A DNA stretch of 6,486 nt from an uncultured Pseudorhodoferax sp. (lineage in GTDB: Bacteria; Pseudomonadota; Gammaproteobacteria; Burkholderiales; Burkholderiaceae), in assembly GCA_913776795.1 (NCBI GenBank), contig CAJYRH010000131.1, positions 1 through 6,486 on the forward strand, in the 5' to 3' direction. Under the pieces are notes generated by a model that saw only the letters and a program-made list of their open reading frames with translations, had not been told where the DNA came from and ran no database searches. Both the position numbers and the translations under genes were made by a program. This document shows positions 1 to 5,957 of this stretch, one piece after another (positions within the stretch are counted from its first letter, which is position 1; each line of letters begins with the position of its first letter).

Positions 1-853
1 CCGTGAAGTAAGTCTGCAGGCCCAAAAGCCTGTAGGCGGCACGGATCAGGCGGTTCAGCCCCGGCTCGTCCTGGCCCAGTTCCTTGAGGAACTCGAGCCG
101 GTCGGCATCGTCCATCTCGGACAACTCGGCCTCGATCTTGGCGCAGATGGCAACCACGGGCGCACCCTGCTTGTTCGCATACTCGGTCAGGCGGTCCAGG
201 AAGGGGTTGTTGTCGAAGCCGTCCTCCGCCACGTTGGCCACGAACATGGCGGGCTTGGCGGTGATCAGGCTGAACGTCTTGACCAGCGGGCGCTCTTCCT
301 TGGTGAAGTCCAGCGCACGCACGGGTGTGTTCTCGTTCAACGCGGCCTGGCATCGCTCGAGCAGGCCGACCAGTTTCTGCGCGTCCTTGTCGCCTGAGCG
401 GGCAACCTTGGTGTGGCGGTGCAACGCCTTCTCGACCGTGGCCAGGTCCGCCAGGCACAGCTCGGTCTGGATCACCTCGATGTCGGAGATCGGATCGACC
501 TTGCCGGCCACGTGGATGACGTTCGGGTCTTCGAAACAGCGCACCACGTTGACGGTGGCGTCGGTCTCGCGGATATGGGCCAGGAACTTGTTGCCCAGGC
601 CTTCGCCCGTGCTGGCGCCGGCCACCAGGCCCGCGATGTCGACGAACTCGACGATGGCGGGAACGATGCGCTCGGGCCCAACGATGGCGGCCAGCTGCGC
701 CAGGCGCGGATCCGGTACCTCGACCACGCCGGTATTCGGTTCGATCGTGCAGAAGGGGTAGTTCTCAGCCGCGATGCCGGCCTTGGTCAGCGCGTTGAAG
801 AGGGTGGACTTGCCGACGTTGGGCAGGCCCACGATGCCGCATTGGAGGCTCAT
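1..853 (-). CDS. ychF: Ribosome-binding ATPase YchF (OBG family), 3' end cut by window
   Basis: The first 284 codons are present; about 80 C-terminal residues, mainly the TGS domain, lie outside the window. Seen: P-loop GLPNVGKST at residues 9-17, the G3 region [10 protein letters not shown] starting at D72, and NVAE at 207-210 in place of the GTPase NKxD motif. Known for the family: NxxE shifts preference from GTP to ATP, and YchF binds the ribosome and restrains the oxidative-stress response. The Cys at residue 35 (in [10 protein letters not shown]) sits at the position reported as redox-sensitive in the E. coli protein. The ATG at 853-851 starts directly at the conserved [12 protein letters not shown] end, so the start is secure. 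Only a weak GAAAG lies upstream as a ribosome site. In many bacteria ychF follows pth; here the preceding same-strand gene is a MOSC protein 138 bp away, and a TAAAAT element in that gap suggests ychF has its own promoter. Confidence 0.97.
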   Translation of the reverse strand, partial: MSLQCGIVGLPNVGKSTLFNALTKAGIAAENYPFCTIEPNTGVVEVPDPRLAQLAAIVGPERIVPAIVEFVDIAGLVAGASTGEGLGNKFLAHIRETDATVNVVRCFEDPNVIHVAGKVDPISDIEVIQTELCLADLATVEKALHRHTKVARSGDKDAQKLVGLLERCQAALNENTPVRALDFTKEERPLVKTFSLITAKPAMFVANVAEDGFDNNPFLDRLTEYANKQGAPVVAICAKIEAELSEMDDADRLEFLKELGQDEPGLNRLIRAAYRLLGLQTYFT

Positions 854-888
854 GGCAAGGCTTTCAGCTGGATTCGGGAGAACCCACG

Positions 889-894
889 ATTTTA
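889..894 (-). promoter_or_regulatory. Candidate -10 box for ychF
   Basis: Read on the minus strand this is TAAAAT (5 of 6 matches to TATAAT) in otherwise GC-rich sequence. Transcription would start about 28-30 nt before the ychF ATG. No good -35 hexamer lies at 16-18 bp spacing; a TTGACC sits only 3 bp upstream, which is too close to act as one. The assignment is an inference from base composition and position. Confidence 0.4.
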
Positions 895-949
895 GGCGGT
901 CAACGAAGAGGCGCAGGCAGTGAGCAGCAGTGGCATGACGGTCGGCACA

Positions 950-979
950 CCGCGCCAGGAGCGCAGCTGAATGGCGCGG
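950..979 (-). other. GC-rich hairpin just after the MOSC stop codon
   Basis: A perfect 7-bp inverted repeat (CCGCGCC at 950-956, GGCGCGG at 973-979) encloses a 16-nt loop, starting 12 bp past the end of the MOSC gene. No T-run follows on either strand, so it is not a canonical intrinsic terminator. It could stabilise the 3' end of the mRNA or act weakly as a terminator. In DNA this GC-rich it could also be chance. Confidence 0.3.
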
Positions 980-991
980 CGCGCCCCTGCT

Positions 992-1903
992 TCAATCGAA
1001 GCGGTAGTCGGCGGCGGCCAGCTGGCCCGGGCGCAGCGCGTGGTCGATCCCGTCCAGCACGATGGCGTTCATGCCGAAGGCGATGGCGCCGTCCACGGCC
1101 GGGTGGGCGCGGTAGGCCTGCATGGTGTCGCCGACCTCGGGGCTGGACAGGGCGGTGACCGGGTCGATGTTGGGAATGGGGCAGCGCGGGCAGGGCTTGA
1201 CCAGCCGCAGCCGGGCCGCGCCCTCGCCCGTGGCGATCAGCAGCTCGCTGAAGTTGTCCTCGTCGTGCGCGTCCACGCCGTCCAGCACGATGTTGGGGCG
1301 AAAGCGCTCGATGCCCACGACCGCGTGGCCGCTGGCCACCAGGCGTTCGTTGAGACCGTCCAGCGCGGATTGGCTCAGCACCAGCACCGGAAAGCCGTCG
1401 GAGAACTGGTTCTGCGCGTCGACCTCGCCGGTCCAGCGCTTGTTGGCCAGGCGCTGCTGCTCGGGGTCGAAGCGCACCAGCCGCAGCTTCTGCGCAGGCA
1501 CGCCGGCCGGGCGCTCGCCGTTCAGGAAGTCGCTGAACCACTGGGCGGCCACATCGCCCATGTCGTAGGCCTTCACGCGGTCCTTCCAGACCGTGGCCTC
1601 ACAGGGTCCCTCCACGGCGTCGAGCGCGATGTGCAGGGCCAGCATGCCGGGCGCACGCAGCACCATTTCCGAATGCTTGAGCCTGGGCTGGATGAGCGCC
1701 ATGCGCGGCAGCTCGCGCTGGGTCACGAAGCGGCCTTCGCCGTCGACCACCATCCAGGCGCGGTCGAATTCCAGGCCGGTCTCGGTCAGCAGCACCTCAT
1801 CGACCTCGACGCCGGCGCAGGATTTGACCGGGTAGACGAACAGCCGCGCGACGCGGGCTTGCACGTCGCGGGCGGACAGGTCGACGGCGGATTCGGAAGA
1901 CAT
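992..1903 (-). CDS. MOSC domain-containing molybdenum-cofactor protein (YcbX/mARC-like)
   Basis: 303 residues. The N-terminal beta-barrel (MOSC_N, roughly residues 15-130) opens with LFVYPVKSCAG, the usual PVKSC signature. The C-terminal MOSC domain (about 150-300) contains RFRPNIVLDG and then KPCPRCPIPNIDP. In that motif Cys241 is at the position that binds molybdenum in mARC/YcbX proteins, and Cys238 is next to it. Family knowledge: these proteins carry a sulfurated or cysteine-ligated Mo cofactor and reduce N-hydroxylated compounds using electrons from partner redox proteins. E. coli YcbX has an added C-terminal 2Fe-2S ferredoxin domain; this protein ends right after the MOSC fold and has none. 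The ATG at 1903 is chosen because residues upstream in the frame are Arg/Cys-rich and not protein-like. No Shine-Dalgarno is evident. An ATG at 1936 is possible but lies inside the putative promoter. Substrate unknown. Confidence 0.9.
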   Translation of the reverse strand: MSSESAVDLSARDVQARVARLFVYPVKSCAGVEVDEVLLTETGLEFDRAWMVVDGEGRFVTQRELPRMALIQPRLKHSEMVLRAPGMLALHIALDAVEGPCEATVWKDRVKAYDMGDVAAQWFSDFLNGERPAGVPAQKLRLVRFDPEQQRLANKRWTGEVDAQNQFSDGFPVLVLSQSALDGLNERLVASGHAVVGIERFRPNIVLDGVDAHDEDNFSELLIATGEGAARLRLVKPCPRCPIPNIDPVTALSSPEVGDTMQAYRAHPAVDGAIAFGMNAIVLDGIDHALRPGQLAAADYRFD

Positions 1904-1934
1904 GGCGGACGAAGGGCTGAGCGGTGGAGGGCGC

Positions 1935-1962
1935 ATTGTGCCCAAGGACCCACTTCTACAAT
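1935..1962 (+). promoter_or_regulatory. Promoter of the FAD monooxygenase-dsbC operon
   Basis: TACAAT at 1957-1962 matches the -10 consensus in 5 of 6 positions. ATTGTG at 1935-1940 is a weak -35 candidate with 16-bp spacing. The expected start point, about 7 nt after the -10, falls at or next to the A of the ATG at 1969, and no Shine-Dalgarno precedes that ATG. This implies a leaderless or nearly leaderless transcript. The hexamers are seen; their activity is inferred. Confidence 0.6.
1935..1962 (-). promoter_or_regulatory. Candidate divergent promoter for the MOSC gene
   Basis: On the minus strand the same 28 bp read ATTGTA, 16 bp, CACAAT, so the elements used in the plus direction swap roles. 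The CACAAT (-10-like, 4 of 6) would start transcription near 1928, giving a leader of about 25 nt before the ATG at 1903. It is weaker than the plus-strand promoter, and the assignment rests on position and symmetry only. Confidence 0.35.
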
Positions 1963-1968
1963 CCTGCG

Positions 1969-3117
1969 ATGCCCTCCCCCTCCACATTCGACATCTGCGT
2001 GCGCGGCGGCGGCATCGTCGGCCGCACGCTGGCCCTGTTGCTGGCACGCGAGCGGCTGCACGTGGCGTTGGTGCAACCGGCCGCGCCACGCCAGGGCGAG
2101 TCGTCCGACGTGCGCGCCTATGCCCTCAATGCGGCCTCGCGCCAGTTGTTGGAAACCCTGCGCTGCTGGCCCGATCCCGTGGAAGCCACGGCCGTGCAGG
2201 CCATGCAGGTGTTCGGCGACAACGGCGGCGAGGTGAACTTCGACGCCGCACGCCAGGGCCATGGGCTGGCGCTGGCCTGGATCGTCGATGTCGCGGCGCT
2301 GGAACGGCGCCTGGCCGAGGCCGTGCGCTACCAGCCGCAGATCGAGGTGCTGGAGCAGCCGCCTGCCAGTGCGGCCCTGACCGTGGTCTGCGAAGGCCGG
2401 GCCAGCAGCACGCGCGCCGACCTCGGAGTGGCCTACGACACCCATGCCTATGGTCAGACGGCCATCGCCACGCGGCTGCATTGCGGGCGCCCGCACGGCC
2501 AGGTGGCGCGGCAGTGGCTGCTGCAGGGCGAGGTATTGGCGTTCCTGCCGATGGCAGGACCCGAAGGACAACAGGTGGCGGTCGTCTGGTCGGTGCCGCA
2601 GGAACGTGCCGCCGCCACGCTGGCGTTGGACGACGCAGCCTTCACACAGTCGCTGGAGCAGATCAGCCAGGGCGCGCTCGGCACGCTGCAAGTGGCCGGC
2701 GAGCGCGCGGCCTGGCCGCTGCAGCTCGCGCAGGCCCGGCATTTCGTGGGCGTGCAAGGTGTGGGCCAGGGCCCTGCCCGTGCCTGGGCCCTGGCGGGCG
2801 ACGCGGCACACAGCGTGCATCCGCTCGCCGGGCAAGGACTGAACCTGGGATTGGGCGATGTGGCCGAGCTGGTGGCGCAGCTGCGCGCACGCGATGCCTG
2901 GCGCAGCGTAGGCGACCAACGCGTGCTGCGCCGCTACGAGCGCGCGCGCAAGACGGCGCTGACCAGCATGCGTCTGGCCACCGATGGGATCCAGCAGCTG
3001 TTCGCGCACAATGCGCCGGCCCTGCAGGGCCTGCGCAACTGGGGAATGAACGGCTTCGAGCGCAGCGGCCCGCTCAAGCGCTGGGTCGCGCGCCAGGCCA
3101 TGGGTGTGAACGGCTGA
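1969..3117 (+). CDS. FAD-dependent monooxygenase, UbiH/UbiF/VisC/COQ6 family (probable ubiquinone biosynthesis hydroxylase)
   Basis: 382 residues, a normal length for the family. Domains in order: Rossmann dinucleotide motif GGGIVG (13-18); DVRAYALNAAS with the conserved Arg49; the position of the NAD(P)H/FAD 'DG' motif, here CEGRASSTR around 141-149; and the second FAD motif LAGDAAHSVHPLAGQGLNLG with G277-D278. Family knowledge: these flavoproteins hydroxylate the ring of the ubiquinone precursor in the membrane-associated Ubi complex, using O2 and NAD(P)H. Which ring position (C1, C5 or C6) cannot be told from sequence alone because regioselectivity varies among proteobacterial members. Odd: Gln36 replaces the usual acidic residue after the second beta strand, and Glu142 replaces the Asp of the DG motif. 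The ATG at 1969 starts 7 residues before the conserved beta strand and has no ribosome site. dsbC follows after 29 bp. Confidence 0.9.
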   Translation: MPSPSTFDICVRGGGIVGRTLALLLARERLHVALVQPAAPRQGESSDVRAYALNAASRQLLETLRCWPDPVEATAVQAMQVFGDNGGEVNFDAARQGHGLALAWIVDVAALERRLAEAVRYQPQIEVLEQPPASAALTVVCEGRASSTRADLGVAYDTHAYGQTAIATRLHCGRPHGQVARQWLLQGEVLAFLPMAGPEGQQVAVVWSVPQERAAATLALDDAAFTQSLEQISQGALGTLQVAGERAAWPLQLAQARHFVGVQGVGQGPARAWALAGDAAHSVHPLAGQGLNLGLGDVAELVAQLRARDAWRSVGDQRVLRRYERARKTALTSMRLATDGIQQLFAHNAPALQGLRNWGMNGFERSGPLKRWVARQAMGVNG

Positions 3118-3132
3118 GACGGCCGACATTGC

Positions 3133-3139
3133 AGAAGGA
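3133..3139 (+). promoter_or_regulatory. Ribosome binding site deciding the GTG start of dsbC
   Basis: AGAAGGA lies 7 nt upstream of the GTG at 3147. No in-frame ATG occurs before the hydrophobic signal segment, so this site supports GTG as the start codon. It lies in the 29-bp gap after the monooxygenase stop, consistent with translation from a shared mRNA. Confidence 0.75.
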
Positions 3140-3146
3140 CTTCCAC

Positions 3147-3218
3147 GTGATCAAGCATTTCTTGCGGCCCCAGGCCGCCATCGCGGCGATGGCCATGGCT
3201 GTGCTGCTGCCGGCCTGC
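3147..3218 (+). other. Signal peptide with lipobox-like end of DsbC
   Basis: Residues 1-24: a short basic start (Lys3, Arg7), a hydrophobic Ala/Met/Leu core (10-21), then L-P-A-C with Cys24 followed by GKSEG. The layout matches a lipoprotein signal peptide; Pro at -2 of the lipobox is less usual. If it is not lipidated, cleavage by signal peptidase I after PA or further into the linker is the alternative. Confidence 0.6.
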
Positions 3219-3968
3219 GGCAAGAGCGAGGGCCCCGCAGCAGTTGCCGCGCCGGCCCTTGCCGCTGCCCCCGCAGCCCCTGCCGCAGCGGGAATGCCCG
3301 CGAATGCCGAGGCCACCATCCGCAAGGTGCTGTCCGAACGGCTGCCCCAGTTGCCGGCCATCGAGGAGGTCACGGCCAGCCCGCTGCCCGGCCTGTACGA
3401 GGTGCGCCTGGCTGGCGCGGAGATCGTCTATGCCGACGCACAGGGCAACTTCCTGCTGCAGGGCCAGATCTTCGATACGCAGCAGCGCCGCAACCTGACC
3501 GAAGACCGGATCAACAAGCTGACGGCGCTGGACTTCAAGGAGCTGCCGCTCAAGGACGCGTTCAAGCTTGTGCGTGGCAACGGCAAGCGACAGATGGCCG
3601 TGTTCGTGGACCCGAACTGCGGCTACTGCAAGCGCTTCGAGCGCGACATGGAGAAGATCGACAACGTGACGATCCACCTGTTCCTCTACCCCATCCTGGG
3701 ACAGGACTCGGTGCAGAAGTCGCAGAGCATCTGGTGCGCCAAGGACCAGGCCAGGACCTGGTCGGACTGGATGGTCCGCAGCCAGCCGATTCCTGCCGCG
3801 CAATGCGATGCGGCGGCCGTGGCGCGCAATGTGGCACTGGGCCGCAAGCACAAGATCACGGGCACGCCCACGTTGTTGTTCACCGATGGCACGCGCGTGC
3901 CGGGCGCGGTGCCGATCGACGAGGTCGAAAAGATGCTCGTGGCAGCAACGTCTCCGCGCAAGTCCTGA
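3147..3968 (+). CDS. dsbC: DsbC-family thiol:disulfide interchange protein (periplasmic disulfide isomerase)
   Basis: 273 residues from a GTG start. Seen in order: a signal segment (1-23) ending LLPA before Cys24; an Ala/Pro-rich linker (about 29-54); the DsbC_N dimerisation domain (about 55-130); and a thioredoxin fold with CGYC at 158-161. Cys197 and Cys220 match the structural disulfide pair of E. coli DsbC in spacing, and the cis-proline loop is TGTPT with Pro241. Family knowledge: V-shaped homodimeric DsbC reshuffles wrong disulfides in exported proteins and is kept reduced by DsbD. All catalytic elements are present, so it should be active. It is longer than the roughly 236-residue E. 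coli precursor, the extra length being the N-terminal linker. LPAC resembles a lipobox, suggesting a membrane-tethered form. It probably shares an mRNA with the upstream monooxygenase. Confidence 0.94.
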   Translation: MIKHFLRPQAAIAAMAMAVLLPACGKSEGPAAVAAPALAAAPAAPAAAGMPANAEATIRKVLSERLPQLPAIEEVTASPLPGLYEVRLAGAEIVYADAQGNFLLQGQIFDTQQRRNLTEDRINKLTALDFKELPLKDAFKLVRGNGKRQMAVFVDPNCGYCKRFERDMEKIDNVTIHLFLYPILGQDSVQKSQSIWCAKDQARTWSDWMVRSQPIPAAQCDAAAVARNVALGRKHKITGTPTLLFTDGTRVPGAVPIDEVEKMLVAATSPRKS

Positions 3969-3997
3969 GGCGGCCAGGAGGCGCCGCGGGCGTCCTG

Positions 3998-4003
3998 TAT
4001 TCT
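3998..4003 (+). promoter_or_regulatory. Candidate -10 box for the M61 peptidase gene
   Basis: TATTCT matches the -10 consensus in 4 of 6 positions and stands out in GC-rich sequence. It ends 6 nt before the ATG at 4010, the same geometry as TACAAT before the monooxygenase gene. No -35 element is recognisable. If it is used, the M61 mRNA would start at or next to the ATG. Confidence 0.35.
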
Positions 4004-4009
4004 CGGCGC

Positions 4010-5839
4010 ATGCCGACGACCCCCTCCTCTCCTGCGCCGGCGCGCAAGGCCGCCTCCGCAGACCTCCACCACGACACGCCGGCCATTGCCTACCGGGTCG
4101 AACTGGCCGACCTGCATGCCCACCTGTACCGCGTCACCCTGACGGTGCAGGCGCCTCGGTCGCTGCAGCGGGTCTCGCTGCCGGTGTGGATTCCGGGCAG
4201 CTACATGGTGCGCGAGTTCTCCAAGCACCTGCAGCAGCTGGAGGCCCACCAGGGGCGCAAGACGGTGGTGTGCCAGCAGCGCGACAAGAACAGCTGGGAT
4301 CTGGCAGCCGAACCCGGCAAGCCGCTGGTACTGCGTTACCTCGTGCATGCACACGACAGCTCCGTGCGCACGGCCTTCCTGGACGCCGCGCGCGGCTTTT
4401 TCAATGCGACCAGCCTGTGCCTGCGCGTGCACGACCAGGAGTGGCTGCCGCATGGGCTGGAGTTGGTGCCTTCGCGCCAGACCGCGGGTTGGTCGGTCGC
4501 CACAGGGCTGACGCCCCAACAGGTCGATGCGGCAGGCTTCGGCCACTATCTCGCAGCGGACTACGATGAACTGGCCGACTGTCCGTTCGAGCTCGGTGCG
4601 TTCTGGCATGGCGATTTCAAGGCCGGCGGCATCGCCCACCGCTTTGTCGTGGCTGGCGCCCCGCCCTCCTTCGACGGCAACCGCCTGCTGCAGGACACGC
4701 AGAAGATCTGCGAGGAGCAGATCCGTTTCTGGCATGCGCATGACGGCAGCAAACCGGCGCACAGGCGCTACGTGTTCCTGCTGAACGCCATGGACGACAG
4801 CTATGGTGGGCTGGAGCACCGCAATTCCACGGCCCTGGTCTGCAGCCGGCGCGACCTGCCGCGCCGCGACGAGGCCGGTGGCGAGTCTGCACGCCAGGGC
4901 GACGGCTATACCACGCTGCTGGGCCTCATCAGCCACGAGTACTTTCACACCTGGAACGTCAAGCGCCTGCGCCCGGCGGAGTTTGCCCAGTACCACTACG
5001 ACGCCGAGCAGTACACGCAGTTGCTCTGGTTCTTCGAGGGCTTCACGAGCTACTACGACGACCTGCTGTTGCGCCGCTGCGGCCTGCTGGACAACGCCGG
5101 CTATGTCAAGCTGTTGAACAAAACCATCAACCAAGTCATGCAGACGCCGGGCCGGCTGGTTCAATCGGTGGCCGAGGCGAGCATGGACGCCTGGATCAAG
5201 TACTACCGCACCGATGCCAACACGCCCAATGCCACCGTGAGCTATTACGCCAAGGGTGCGCTGGTGGCGCTCTGCTTTGACCTCCTGCTCCGCGCCGAGG
5301 GCCGCGGCACGCTGGACGCCGTGATGCAGCGTCTGTGGACACGGTGCGCGGCCGGCCCCATGTCGGAGGCCGACTTCGCGGCGGCACTTGCCGATGTGGG
5401 AGGCAGGCCCTTCGATGCGGAAATTGCCGCCTGGGTCCACGGGCGCGACGAACTGCCGTTGCGCGAACTGTTGGCACGCCATGGTGTGGAAGTGCACGAC
5501 GACCCCGCGCAGCTGGCCCAGCGACTGGGCCTGCGTGTGAGCGAGCAGAACGGTGTGCAGGTCAAGGTGGTACTGCGCGGCAGCGCGGCCGAACAGGCCG
5601 GCCTGGCAGCGGACGACGAGTGGCTTGGCGTGGAGACCGAGAACGAGGGGTGGCGCCTGAACCGCCTGGACGACCTGTCGCTTTATACGGGCCGCACACG
5701 CAGCGTCACGGCGCTGGTGGCGCGCGACAAGCGCCTGCTGCGCCTGCGGCTGGAACTGCCGGCCCCGCAAGACGGCAGGACCTGGCGTCTGGCGGTCCAG
5801 AACGCCCAGCCTGTCGACGCCTGGCTTGCACCTGCCTGA
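4010..5839 (+). CDS. M61 family metallopeptidase (glycyl aminopeptidase-like) with PDZ domain
   Basis: 609 residues. Seen: an N-terminal beta-rich M61_N region (about 20-190) with the typical PVWIPGSYMVREFSKH; GGLEHRNS beginning at G266; the zinc motif HEYFH (His309, Glu310, His313) followed by WNVKRLRP; and WFFEGFTSYYDDL with Glu343 as third zinc ligand. A PDZ domain (about 506-575) holds LGLRV and SAAEQAGLAADDEW. Family knowledge: M61 enzymes are gluzincin-type zinc peptidases; the characterised Sphingomonas member removes N-terminal glycine and alanine. No signal peptide is visible, since the first 25 residues are Pro/Ala/Ser-rich and then charged, so a cytoplasmic location is likely. The ATG at 4010 lacks a ribosome site at normal spacing. 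All catalytic residues are intact. The physiological substrate is unknown. It lies 41 bp after dsbC and may be read from the same operon, its own promoter, or both. Confidence 0.95.
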   Translation: MPTTPSSPAPARKAASADLHHDTPAIAYRVELADLHAHLYRVTLTVQAPRSLQRVSLPVWIPGSYMVREFSKHLQQLEAHQGRKTVVCQQRDKNSWDLAAEPGKPLVLRYLVHAHDSSVRTAFLDAARGFFNATSLCLRVHDQEWLPHGLELVPSRQTAGWSVATGLTPQQVDAAGFGHYLAADYDELADCPFELGAFWHGDFKAGGIAHRFVVAGAPPSFDGNRLLQDTQKICEEQIRFWHAHDGSKPAHRRYVFLLNAMDDSYGGLEHRNSTALVCSRRDLPRRDEAGGESARQGDGYTTLLGLISHEYFHTWNVKRLRPAEFAQYHYDAEQYTQLLWFFEGFTSYYDDLLLRRCGLLDNAGYVKLLNKTINQVMQTPGRLVQSVAEASMDAWIKYYRTDANTPNATVSYYAKGALVALCFDLLLRAEGRGTLDAVMQRLWTRCAAGPMSEADFAAALADVGGRPFDAEIAAWVHGRDELPLRELLARHGVEVHDDPAQLAQRLGLRVSEQNGVQVKVVLRGSAAEQAGLAADDEWLGVETENEGWRLNRLDDLSLYTGRTRSVTALVARDKRLLRLRLELPAPQDGRTWRLAVQNAQPVDAWLAPA

Positions 5840-5853
5840 TGGGCCGGCGGGCT

Positions 5854-5886
5854 TGTCCCGTCCATCTGTGGACATCCTTGGGGACA
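5854..5886. other. Nested inverted repeat in the convergent gap
   Basis: A 5-bp hairpin GTCCA-TCTG-TGGAC (5860-5873) is enclosed by a 6-bp pair, TGTCCC (5854-5859) with GGGACA (5881-5886). No T-run follows on the plus strand. It may cooperate with the T-tract terminator downstream, or act as a 3' mRNA stability element for the M61 transcript. It is symmetric and readable from both strands. Confidence 0.4.
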
Positions 5887-5908
5887 GACGCGGGACCAGC
5901 GGCCCGAT

Positions 5909-5949
5909 GGCAGCATCCATGCGGGCCTGCGTTGTGCTGCCTTTTTTTT
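5909..5949 (+). terminator. Rho-independent terminator after the M61 gene
   Basis: GGCAGCA (5909-5915) pairs with TGCTGCC (5935-5941) as a 7-bp stem. The 19-nt loop can partly pair inside itself through ATGC and GCGT. Eight T residues follow at once (5942-5949). This is the clearest terminator in the window, about 70 bp past the M61 stop. On the minus strand a smaller stem, CTGCC (5937-5941) with GGCAG (5951-5955), flanks the A-tract but lacks a following T-run. Confidence 0.7.
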
Positions 5950-5957
5950 GGGCAGTT

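Noticed and set aside
84..895. Plus-strand open frames opposite ychF
   Set aside because: The minus strand encodes YchF without interruption, with P-loop and NVAE motifs; the opposite frames show no domain.
971..2236. A 421-codon plus-strand open frame opposite the MOSC gene
   Set aside because: It is antisense to the MOSC protein, crosses the divergent promoter and enters the monooxygenase in the wrong frame. It is His/Gln/Val-rich shadow sequence.
1786..3129. A 447-codon minus-strand open frame opposite the FAD monooxygenase
   Set aside because: Composition is shadow-like and it spans parts of two real genes and the promoter region. The plus-strand frame has clear Rossmann and GD motifs.
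3231..3308. GCC/CCC-rich stretch as a DNA repeat or slippage tract
   Set aside because: Codons for Ala and Pro vary (GCA, GCC, GCT, GCG, CCT, CCC), there is no exact tandem unit, and it is simply the coding sequence of the DsbC linker.
3976..3996. Imperfect hairpin (AGGA...TCCT) after dsbC as a terminator
   Set aside because: Only a 4-bp outer stem with mismatches inside and no T-run. It may be chance and does not convincingly separate dsbC from the M61 gene.
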